From: Prosthecobacter sp.
GTDB taxonomy: Bacteria; Verrucomicrobiota; Verrucomicrobiia; Verrucomicrobiales; Verrucomicrobiaceae
Direction: 5' to 3'
NCBI RefSeq assembly: GCF_034366625.1
Contig: NZ_JAXMIH010000019.1
Span: 1-64,000 of the forward strand
DNA: 64,000 nucleotides
A model generated the notes under the pieces. That model was given only the letters and a program-made list of their open reading frames with translations, was not told the DNA's origin and searched no databases. Made by a program: the position numbers and the translations under genes. Of this stretch, positions 8,630-16,143 are shown piece by piece. Each line of letters starts with the position of its first letter. The first letter of the stretch is position 1.

Positions 8630-8696
8630 GCAAACACGTTCATCGCCGGCTTGCCTTTGTCGCCGACGATGAAAGCATGCGTCGCAGAAAACGCCA
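8630..8696 (-). pseudogene. Chimeric relic: DUF1501 3' end fused to a Tat-gene start
   Basis: Bases 8630-8673 match 10084-10127, the 3' end of the DUF1501 gene, at 41 of 44 positions. Read on the minus strand they keep the ending VGDKGKP-x-M-x-VFA and a stop. Bases 8665-8681 match 8074-8090, at the Gfo/Idh start, without mismatch, and similarity continues to about 8696. The fragment joins pieces of two neighbouring genes and cannot encode a product. Confidence 0.6.
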
Positions 8697-8816
8697 GATG
8701 TCCAGGAGACTTGCTCGAAACGGGACGCTTCGGAATGTGCCCAGTGCCCAGTGCGCGATTGCGGGCAGGCGTGGCTAAGCGCTTGAGTTTTGCCGGGTGA
8801 TGCGTGAGAGGGAAGC

Positions 8817-10010
8817 ATGTCCAACAAGGCGGAACGTCTTTACTTTTTAGACAACATGAGATCTCTCGTGGCCATCTGGGTGGTGGTGCTGCACGGAGCG
8901 ATCAGCTACATGGAATATGGACCGCCCTATTATGCGGTGATCGATTCGCAACGCAGTGTGGTCTTCTCGCTCATGGTCATGCTGGTGGAGCCCACCTTGA
9001 TGACGGCGATGTTTTTTATTGCCGCTTACTTTGCACTGCCGTCGCTGGCTGCCAGAGGGGCGGGGGAGTTCTTGAAGAGCAAGTTTCTCCGAATCGGCGG
9101 CCCCTGGGTGCTGGGAGTGCTGCTGGTGAATCCGTCTGCGGATTATCTGATTTACCTGGCCCGGAAGAATCCGATCGGATGGTTTGAGTTCTGCACCGGC
9201 GAGTTCTGGCGGCTGCATTACCACCAGGGGCCTTACTGGTTCCTGGGGGTGCTGATGGTGTTCTTTGTGCTGTTCACACTGGCCTGCAAGGTGATGCCGG
9301 GGCTGATGAGACGACCTGATCGTGTCTGGATCCCGTCCTGGTGGATGCTGGTCGTCTTTTGGGCGGTCATGACGCTCGGCATGTTTGCGGTGCAGGCAGT
9401 GTGGGACACGCACGGGCGGTTTCACATCTTTGGTCATATTGTGGCCGTCATGCCCCACCGGATTCACATTTACTCGAGCTTTTTCATCCTCGGGCTGGTG
9501 GCGTGGCGCAATCGCTGGTTCACTTCCGAGGGCTACAATCCCCGGCCTGCGCCGTGGCTGGTGCTGCTCGGGGTTTCCATGGCGCTTTATGCCGCCATCC
9601 TCGGCCTCGGGACCGACGAACGCTCTCTAGAAACCTTGGCGCGGGTGCTGCACTTGGACAGCGAGTCCTCGACACTGCATGCGGCATCGCAAATGAAGCC
9701 TGTGTTGAAGCTGCTGACCGCTGCCGTGTTCAATGCCTTGAGCCTGTCCGGGTTGCTGGGAGTGGGGGCGTTGTTTAAGCGCTGCTTCAATTCCCCCGGT
9801 CCTGTTCAGCGCAGCCTCGCGGCCAATTCTCTGGGCATCTACTTCATCCACCCGGTGGTGCTTTATCCCATCGCCTATCTCTTCCTGGACATCACCACAC
9901 TGCCGCTGGCGGTAAAATTCTCCGTTGTGGTCAGCCTGGGCTTTTTCCTGTCGTGGGCGGCGAGCGCCTTGATTTTGCGCAAGGCTCCTTTGTTGCGACA
10001 GCTCTTCTGA
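8817..10010 (+). CDS. Acyltransferase 3 family membrane protein (OpgC/OatA-like)
   Basis: The 397-residue integral membrane protein opens with the family signature RLYFLDNMRSLVAIWVVVLH, with the conserved histidine at the end of the first membrane segment, and has about ten hydrophobic segments. Members transfer acetyl, succinyl or other acyl groups from cytoplasmic donors to envelope glycans; the OpgC branch succinylates periplasmic glucans. The C-terminal LGIYFIHPVVLYPIAYLFL also fits the family. GAGAGGGA lies just before ATG 8817 and supports the start. It is convergent with the DUF1501/DUF1549 operon. The acceptor is unknown. Confidence 0.8.
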   Translation: MSNKAERLYFLDNMRSLVAIWVVVLHGAISYMEYGPPYYAVIDSQRSVVFSLMVMLVEPTLMTAMFFIAAYFALPSLAARGAGEFLKSKFLRIGGPWVLGVLLVNPSADYLIYLARKNPIGWFEFCTGEFWRLHYHQGPYWFLGVLMVFFVLFTLACKVMPGLMRRPDRVWIPSWWMLVVFWAVMTLGMFAVQAVWDTHGRFHIFGHIVAVMPHRIHIYSSFFILGLVAWRNRWFTSEGYNPRPAPWLVLLGVSMALYAAILGLGTDERSLETLARVLHLDSESSTLHAASQMKPVLKLLTAAVFNALSLSGLLGVGALFKRCFNSPGPVQRSLAANSLGIYFIHPVVLYPIAYLFLDITTLPLAVKFSVVVSLGFFLSWAASALILRKAPLLRQLF

Positions 10011-10079
10011 ACAAGATTCAAAGGGAGCCCGTGAGCATTGGGTGCTTCGGATGCGGAGGATGTCCTGAACACATCATCC

Positions 10080-11369
10080 TCACGCAAACACGTCCATCAC
10101 CGGCTTGCCTTTGTCGCCGACGGTGAAGGGGCGGTTGCTGGGGGACATGACAACTTCATCGACGGGCAGGCCGAGGCTCCAGCCGATGGTGCTGAGGAAG
10201 TCCTGCGGGCTGGTCTGTTTGTCGGCCACGGCCATGCCTTCCTTGTCACTGGAGCCGTAGATGAAGCCGCCTTTGATGCCGCCACCGGCGAGCAGGGTGG
10301 AGAAGACCTTCGGATGATGGTCGCGTCCGGCGTTGCCATTGATCTTGGGGCCGCGTCCGAATTCGGAGCAAAGGACGACGAGCGTGCTTTCGAGCAGGCC
10401 GCGTGACTGGAGATCTTCGAGCAGGGCGGAGAGAGCCACGTCGAGCTCGGCACCGTGCTCTTCGAGACCTTCCTCAATGTTGTTATGCATGTCCCAGCCA
10501 CCTTTGGCGACTTCGATGTAGCGGATGCCTTTCTCAACGAGGCGACGTGCGAGCAGGCAGCCCTGGCCGAATTTGTTCTGGCCGTATTTTTCACGGAGCG
10601 CGGCGGGTTCGTCGTCGAGGCGGAAGGCTTCGAGATCCGTGCTGGACATGATGCTGACGGTTTTCTCGTAGAACTGGGTGTAGCTCTTCACCCCAGCGGT
10701 TTGGAAGCGCTCGCGGAAACCGGCGTCGAGCTTGTCGAGCATGGCGAGGCGCTTGGAGAGCACATCGGGGGTGGCGTCGCTCTGCGAGTATTGCAGGCCG
10801 GCATCGGGATCGAGGATGGGCAGCGGGGCGAAGCTGGAGGGGAAGAAGCCGTTGCCGTTTTGCGGCTGACGATTGATGCAGACATTGGAGGGCAGCGTCT
10901 TGTGGCTGCTGCCTTTGAAATGCTGCGCCCAGGCGCCGATGTTCGGGTGCTTGATGGTGCCGCGCTCCTCGTAACCGCTACGGATGACGTATTGACCTGC
11001 CGCATGCACGCCGGTCTTTGAGGTCATGCTGCGGATGATGCTGATTTTGTCCGCATGCTTCGCGAGATTTTCCATGGTGCCACCGAGCTGGAAGTCGGCC
11101 TTCGTTTTGATCGGCGCTTTAGGTCCCTGTGTCGGTCCGTCTTTCGGATCAAGTGTGTCGATGTGCGACATGCCGCCGATCATCTGTAGGAAGATGATGT
11201 TCTTGGCCTTGCCGAAGCCGGGACCGCTGACAGGTGTAGCGGCGGCGGTTTCTGCGGCAAATCCATGACGTGCGGCTCCGTGCAGCACGGTGACGCCGAG
11301 TGTTGCTTTGGCCCAGCGTTCGCAGAAGGTCCGGCGGGTGATCGAATCGAGTTGGTTTTGAAGGTTCAT
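10080..11369 (-). CDS. DUF1501 protein with Tat-type signal
   Basis: This 429-residue secreted protein belongs to DUF1501, a fold related to alkaline phosphatase and sulfatase. The leader contains ITRRTFCERWAKATLGVTVL, a Tat-like RR motif. Core motifs are IIFLQMIGGMSHIDTLDPK near residue 60 and EFGRGPKINGNAGRDHHP in the C-terminal half, where the His/Asp residues probably bind metal. It lies 24 bases downstream of the DUF1549/DUF1553 gene in the same orientation, the standard pairing in Planctomycetes and Verrucomicrobia. The role of the pair is not established; proposals involve degradation of complex polysaccharides. Confidence 0.85.
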   Translation of the reverse strand: MNLQNQLDSITRRTFCERWAKATLGVTVLHGAARHGFAAETAAATPVSGPGFGKAKNIIFLQMIGGMSHIDTLDPKDGPTQGPKAPIKTKADFQLGGTMENLAKHADKISIIRSMTSKTGVHAAGQYVIRSGYEERGTIKHPNIGAWAQHFKGSSHKTLPSNVCINRQPQNGNGFFPSSFAPLPILDPDAGLQYSQSDATPDVLSKRLAMLDKLDAGFRERFQTAGVKSYTQFYEKTVSIMSSTDLEAFRLDDEPAALREKYGQNKFGQGCLLARRLVEKGIRYIEVAKGGWDMHNNIEEGLEEHGAELDVALSALLEDLQSRGLLESTLVVLCSEFGRGPKINGNAGRDHHPKVFSTLLAGGGIKGGFIYGSSDKEGMAVADKQTSPQDFLSTIGWSLGLPVDEVVMSPSNRPFTVGDKGKPVMDVFA

Positions 11370-11393
11370 GGAGTGGCGACGTTGAAGGTTTGA

Positions 11394-13487
11394 TTATTCC
11401 ACGAAGACGAATTCGCGTGTGTTGAAGAGCACCCAGCTCAAATCACGCATAGTGAGGCCGGAACCGATGGCACCGACAGCGTCGGCGAGTTCGTCGGGCT
11501 TGGGTTTGCGGCTGAAGAAGCTGAGGTAGAGGCTCTCGATCTGCTGCTCGGGCGATTTTTGCGCGGAGGCCGTTTTGATGACGAGGGAATCGTTCTGGCC
11601 GATGACGCGCTGCGCTTCGCCGTTCATGAGCATGAGCACCTGCGGGATGCTGCCTTCATCACTGTTGCTGTCGGCGATCTGGCGGTCGCTCTGGCCAAAC
11701 ATGCGGAGGAAATGCTGGTCACGCTCCGGCTGCGGGAGTTCGGAGGCGCGGGCGAGGACGAGGCCGTCGCGCACAGGCGGGGCGACGGTGAGGTCTTCCT
11801 CACCACCACTGGCGGGCTGCATGCGCATGCGCTTCTTCTTGGCGTTGTTCTTCGGATTGCCGCCATTCGGGCCGCCATACTGGCGCATACCGGTGATGGC
11901 GTTTTCAATCTGCGTCTTGATCGCGTCAGGCGAGGCGTCCTTGCCGAAGTCGATGTTCATGACCTTGGCGTAGGTTTCACCGCGATTGGCTTTGAATTTG
12001 TCCACATCGGCACCGACGACGAGCGTGGCGCAGGAGTCCCAGGCCTGTTCGGCGCTCATGCGGCGTAGAATTGGGCCGGGGAAAAGATACGCGCCGCTGT
12101 CGGCCATCTCGTGGCTGGTGGCCTCACGCTGATAAGTCTGCGTGTTGTAGAGCAGGCGCATGAACTGCTTCAGATCAAACTTCAGGCGCACCATCTCGGC
12201 GGCGAGGTGGCGCAGCAGCGGTGGATTCACAGAAGCTTCGGGATCATCGAGATCGGTGACGGGTTCGCGCACACCGATGCCGAAGGCGCGCTTCCACAGG
12301 CGGTTCGCAATGGTCATGGCGAAGCGTGGATTGTCCGGCGAGGTCATCCATTTGGCGAACTGGGCGCGGAGATCCTCCTCGCTCTTCGTTTGCACGCCTT
12401 GGTAGGCCTTGGTGTTCTTTGTGTCGCCCCAAGTGACGAGCTTGGGTTTGACCGGTTCGCCGGGCTTGCCGTCAGGATACTTGTAATCATCCGGCAGCTT
12501 GAGGTCGTTTTCCGTGCCGTCATCCACGGCCATGGCATTCACGCGGAGCAGATTCTTGGCCTGCTGCTGCAAACGGCGGTCATCGAGCGAGGCGAGCACC
12601 TTGCGCATTTCCTGCATGCCGTAGCCTCCTTTGGAACCGCGTGTGCCGAAGGTCTCAGTGGCACCGAAGAAGGACGCCATTTCATAGAACTGGCGCTGCG
12701 TCCAGTCGGCGAAGGGATGGTCATGGCACTGGGCGCAGGAGACGTTCGCGCCGAGGAAGGTGCTGAGCGTGAGGCTGAGATTGTCGAGGCGCATGCCGGC
12801 ATCGCGCAGGAGGTAGCCAGTGGCTCCATTGTCGAGCAGACGGCCATCGGCGGTCATCATGCTGTAAACCATCTTGTCCCACGGGATGTTGTCGGCGATC
12901 TGGCTCTTCATCCAGTCCTGGTAGGTGTAGAAGCGGGCCTTCTGCGCCAGATCGGCCACGCGCATCATGTCAGCGAAGTAATTGAAGAGGTGGCTGTTGT
13001 AGCCATCGGAGTTGAGCAGCTTATCGATGACCTTCGCGCGCTTGGAGAGGCTGGTGTCATTGATGAATTCGAGCGCTTCCTCGCGGGTGGGAATGCGACC
13101 GACGACGTCGAGATAGACGCGGCGCACGAACTGCTCGTCGGAAGCGAGCGGATTGGACTTCTGCCCGGCTTTCTTCAAGCCACCATCGACCAGCATGTCG
13201 ATGCGTGCGGCGGCCTGGGCGAGGTTTGGGTCAGCAGGGATGCCGAGACCTTCGGGCTTGAGTGTTTTGGCGGCCTGCTGGTCTTCGGCGGAGAGTTTTT
13301 CGAGCGGGAGGCGATAGACGTAGCCGTTGCGGACTTGCAGGAAGACATTGCCGCTTTCGATGCCGCGGAAGGTGGCCTCCAGCTTGCGGCCCTGGGAGTC
13401 GGTCCAGGTTCGATAAACCTCATTTTCGGCCAGCAGGCTGGTGGCAAGCAAGGTGCAGGCAAGGGGGAGAAGAAGGCGCGTTTTCAT
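11394..13487 (-). CDS. Secreted SHD1-DUF1549-DUF1553 protein (PSCyt family)
   Basis: The start at 13487 gives a signal peptide (MKTRLLLPLACTLLATSLL); the frame extends 35 codons upstream without one. An SHD1-like segment follows (TWTDSQGRKLEATFRGIESG, then LPLEKLSAEDQ). Next is DUF1549, with RRVYLDVVGRIPTREEALEF and the CxxCH motif in SCAQCHDHPFADWTQRQF, where many homologues bind haem or metal. DUF1553 occupies the C-terminal half (WMTSPDNPRFAMTIANRLWK, RRMSAEQAWDS). Length is about 697 residues. It forms an operon with the downstream DUF1501 gene. Function is unknown; the pair is abundant in polysaccharide-degrading Planctomycetes and Verrucomicrobia. Confidence 0.85.
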   Translation of the reverse strand: MKTRLLLPLACTLLATSLLAENEVYRTWTDSQGRKLEATFRGIESGNVFLQVRNGYVYRLPLEKLSAEDQQAAKTLKPEGLGIPADPNLAQAAARIDMLVDGGLKKAGQKSNPLASDEQFVRRVYLDVVGRIPTREEALEFINDTSLSKRAKVIDKLLNSDGYNSHLFNYFADMMRVADLAQKARFYTYQDWMKSQIADNIPWDKMVYSMMTADGRLLDNGATGYLLRDAGMRLDNLSLTLSTFLGANVSCAQCHDHPFADWTQRQFYEMASFFGATETFGTRGSKGGYGMQEMRKVLASLDDRRLQQQAKNLLRVNAMAVDDGTENDLKLPDDYKYPDGKPGEPVKPKLVTWGDTKNTKAYQGVQTKSEEDLRAQFAKWMTSPDNPRFAMTIANRLWKRAFGIGVREPVTDLDDPEASVNPPLLRHLAAEMVRLKFDLKQFMRLLYNTQTYQREATSHEMADSGAYLFPGPILRRMSAEQAWDSCATLVVGADVDKFKANRGETYAKVMNIDFGKDASPDAIKTQIENAITGMRQYGGPNGGNPKNNAKKKRMRMQPASGGEEDLTVAPPVRDGLVLARASELPQPERDQHFLRMFGQSDRQIADSNSDEGSIPQVLMLMNGEAQRVIGQNDSLVIKTASAQKSPEQQIESLYLSFFSRKPKPDELADAVGAIGSGLTMRDLSWVLFNTREFVFVE

Positions 13488-13669
13488 AAGCAGATCGTCC
13501 GGTGTTCCGGTCGGATGCGCGATGAAACGATGAGGGAGCCGGGAAGTTGCAACAGATTCTGCCTCAATCGGGGACATGAGCCTGCCTATCATCGATTCAC
13601 TGGCACCGGTGCTGGATATAAAGGTGCTGACAAACCGTCAAAGGTGTTAATCATCTGAGCAGTTAGCGC

Positions 13670-14503
13670 ATGAAACACTTTGCAATCGGAGACGGCCACA
13701 AACGTATTACCACGCCAGATCGGTACCGTGCTGATCGCGAGTCAGACCAGACGACTGTGTTGTGGGATCCAGAACATGTCGATATCGTAATCCGTGTTTC
13801 AGTGATCACAGTCGCCCCGAAGGACAAAGCCGAAGAAGATCTGGCATTCTGGCGGACGATTAAGAAAGCCCAAGTGAACAATAGCAAACCCAAGGCCGAC
13901 GGCAAAAAGGCCATCTATGCATATCGGGAGGCTTCTTCAGCGGCCAATGACTTTCTCCATTTTTACGAAGTGGGTCTGGGCAATCACTTTTGTGTTTTCT
14001 CCATAACTGTCGCGGAGTCCGAGGAGCATTCGCCTGCGTTCGCGGAGGCTCGTGCTGACCTAGAGGACATGATTCACACACTTGTGGAGCGCGGTGAAGG
14101 TGAGCAATTTACCTGTGGTCTTTTGGAGTGCGAGTTCGAGCGGATTGACGAATCTGTATCCTCGCTGCTCCCGACCGGTCTTGATGATTCGTCATGGACT
14201 GCTCTTCAGAAAGAGTTTGATCGGGCTTTTGACGATAGGAATGAAGAATTGGCAGGCCGAGTTGGATTGGTATTTGGTGAAATGATGAGGAGTGAAATTC
14301 CTTCATTGTCATGGTCAGCAAAAATCGATGCTGACGGCAGCGCCCGAGCACTTGACCTCGCTGAATCAGGTATTTCGATATTCCCCGAAGACATGATCCT
14401 GAAGCGATTTGACCGCAACGAACGGCTCGATCTCAGGCAATTTTTATCCGACACGGTTGATACCATGGAAAGAATATTTCGCGAACATCAAGAAGAGCGC
14501 TGA
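13670..14503 (+). CDS. DUF3805/DUF3806-like hypothetical protein
   Basis: This 277-residue cytoplasmic protein has no signal peptide or membrane segment. The N-terminal half (TTVLWDPEHVDIVIRVSVIT, later FLHFYEVGLGNHFCVFSITV) resembles DUF3805-type domains. The C-terminal half (GRVGLVFGEMMRSEIPSLSW, ending FLSDTVDTMERIFRE) resembles DUF3806. These domains occur together in other bacteria, and some relatives sit beside toxin-immunity modules. Base composition appears more AT-rich than the neighbours, hinting at separate acquisition. No toxin gene is adjacent, so an immunity role is speculative. Confidence 0.55.
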   Translation: MKHFAIGDGHKRITTPDRYRADRESDQTTVLWDPEHVDIVIRVSVITVAPKDKAEEDLAFWRTIKKAQVNNSKPKADGKKAIYAYREASSAANDFLHFYEVGLGNHFCVFSITVAESEEHSPAFAEARADLEDMIHTLVERGEGEQFTCGLLECEFERIDESVSSLLPTGLDDSSWTALQKEFDRAFDDRNEELAGRVGLVFGEMMRSEIPSLSWSAKIDADGSARALDLAESGISIFPEDMILKRFDRNERLDLRQFLSDTVDTMERIFREHQEER

Positions 14504-14585
14504 CAAGCGGGGCTGCACCTAGCGATTCCGTTGATTATCGAGCAAGAGTTCGGGGCTTCCGAGCCTAGTGGCGTTAAGCCTCGAC

Positions 14586-15998
14586 TTACTTCGTGTGCAG
14601 CTTGGCCTTCGAGCCGCCGCCTTTCCAGATGTCGTATTTGGGATCGGCGTAAGTGGCGAAGAAGGTTTCGAGCTGTTTGGCGAGATCGGCTTTGATCTCG
14701 TCGGTGCCGGGCTGGCCGAACTGGTTGAAGCGTTCCATGGGGTCGGATTGCATGTCGTATAGTTCAAAGGGGCCATCGGGGAAGCGGGCGACGTATTTCC
14801 AGCGCTCGGTGCGGATGGCGCGGGTGGTTTCCATCTCGTAGCAGACGGTGTTGTCCCAATTGGCGAGTTGTTGGCCGCGCAGGGCAGGGGAGAAGTCGCG
14901 GCCTGGAGATTTGGGCTGCTGCGGCATTTTTTCGGCGAGACTGAGGTGGGCGAGGACGCTGGGCATGAAGTCGTAGTTGCTGACGAGGGCGTCACAGGTC
15001 TGGGCAGGCGGGATTTGGCCGGGATGGCGGAAGATGAGGGGGATTTGCATCATCAACTCATGCGCGCCGGTGGGGCGGAAGTGATCGCCCATGCCCCACA
15101 TGCCGTTCTGGCCGCCCATCCAGCCTTGGTCGCTGGAATAAACGACGAGGGTGTTGTCATCGAGGCCGTTGGCTTTGAGCGCGGCCATGATCTCGCCCAC
15201 ACCGTCATCGACACCGCTGACCTCGGCGGCCATGCGGCGGCGCCCGGCATCGGTGTTGTGAAATTCTTTGTTGGCGTGCTGCCAGGGGTGCATGGTGTCG
15301 CGCGGGAAGGAATGCAGCGGTTTGTCGGCGTAGTAGGCGGCGTGGCGATTTTTGGCCTCGTTGAGCATGAGTTTGCCGAGCGAATAAGGGCCGTTGTAGG
15401 CGAGGTAGAGGAAGAAGGGCCGGTCTTTGTGCTGCTGGATGAACTCGATGCCCTTGCGGGTCCAAAGATCGGTGGTGTAGCCGGGTTCGGCGCGCTGTTG
15501 ACCGTCTTCGATGATCTGCTGGTCGTAAAACTCGCGCGTGCTGCCGTCGGGCTTCGTGGTCCAGGTGGTGAAGCCTTCGCTGGGCGTCATGTTGGCCCCG
15601 AGATGCCATTTGCCGCTCAATCCGCAGGTGTAACCGGCATCGCGCAAGACTTCGCCAAGGGAGGTGAACTCCTGGAGCGTGTTGTAGGCCGCCGGCCCCA
15701 TCATGAACTTGGGATCGAGGAAGGAGTGAACGCCATGCTGCGACGGGATAAGGCCAGTGAGAAAGGTGGCCCGCGTAGGGGAGCAGACGGGGTTGCTACT
15801 GAGCGCATGAGTGAAGCGGATGCCCTCGGCGGCCAGCTTGTCGATGTGCGGGGTGCGGATGTCGGGATTGCCGTAGCAGCCAAGGGTCCACGCGCCTTGG
15901 TTGTCCGTGAGAATGAAGACGAGGTTTGGCGGACGCTGAGCCGCAGTGGCAGACCCAAAGCAGGCGGAAAGGAGAGCGAGGAAGCAGGCGGCCTTCAT
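14586..15998 (-). CDS. Secreted sulfatase (arylsulfatase type, Cys-dependent)
   Basis: This 470-residue enzyme of the alkaline phosphatase superfamily removes sulfate esters, probably from sulfated polysaccharides. A signal peptide (MKAACFLALLSACFGSATAA) supports the start at 15998 rather than ATG 16085. Metal-binding residues lie in LVFILTDNQG. The formylglycine signature CSPTR is in NPVCSPTRATFLTGL near residue 75, so the enzyme needs Cys-to-formylglycine conversion. Further motifs are SGKWHLG and VVYSSDQGWMGGQNGMWG. No functional formylglycine-generating enzyme is visible in the window. It is divergent from the M48 gene across an AT-rich palindrome. Confidence 0.9.
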   Translation of the reverse strand: MKAACFLALLSACFGSATAAQRPPNLVFILTDNQGAWTLGCYGNPDIRTPHIDKLAAEGIRFTHALSSNPVCSPTRATFLTGLIPSQHGVHSFLDPKFMMGPAAYNTLQEFTSLGEVLRDAGYTCGLSGKWHLGANMTPSEGFTTWTTKPDGSTREFYDQQIIEDGQQRAEPGYTTDLWTRKGIEFIQQHKDRPFFLYLAYNGPYSLGKLMLNEAKNRHAAYYADKPLHSFPRDTMHPWQHANKEFHNTDAGRRRMAAEVSGVDDGVGEIMAALKANGLDDNTLVVYSSDQGWMGGQNGMWGMGDHFRPTGAHELMMQIPLIFRHPGQIPPAQTCDALVSNYDFMPSVLAHLSLAEKMPQQPKSPGRDFSPALRGQQLANWDNTVCYEMETTRAIRTERWKYVARFPDGPFELYDMQSDPMERFNQFGQPGTDEIKADLAKQLETFFATYADPKYDIWKGGGSKAKLHTK

Positions 15999-16064
15999 GG
16001 GAGGGAAACGGTTTATGGGCGGCAAACTTGCCCGTTGGAAGAACCGAAAGGCTGGCAAATGCCA

Positions 16065-16104
16065 ATAATTAACTAGAATTACCATATTAAACGAGGTTAA
16101 TTAT
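16065..16104. promoter_or_regulatory. AT-rich palindrome between divergent genes, possible operator/promoter
   Basis: A perfect 9-base inverted repeat (ATAATTAAC at 16065-16073, GTTAATTAT at 16096-16104) with a 22-base spacer lies in the gap between the sulfatase and the M48-type gene. The stretch is clearly AT-rich in a GC-rich setting, as expected for promoter DNA. A dimeric regulator could bind the two arms; this is inference. Confidence 0.35.
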
Positions 16105-16143
16105 GTGCCATTGAGCCGGGGTTTCGCCGGTTTTTGCCCCTCC

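Noticed and set aside
12111-13658. 515-codon plus-strand frame across the DUF1549/DUF1553 gene
   Set aside because: Mirror frame of a GC-rich gene; no motifs, while the minus strand carries SHD1, CxxCH and DUF1553.
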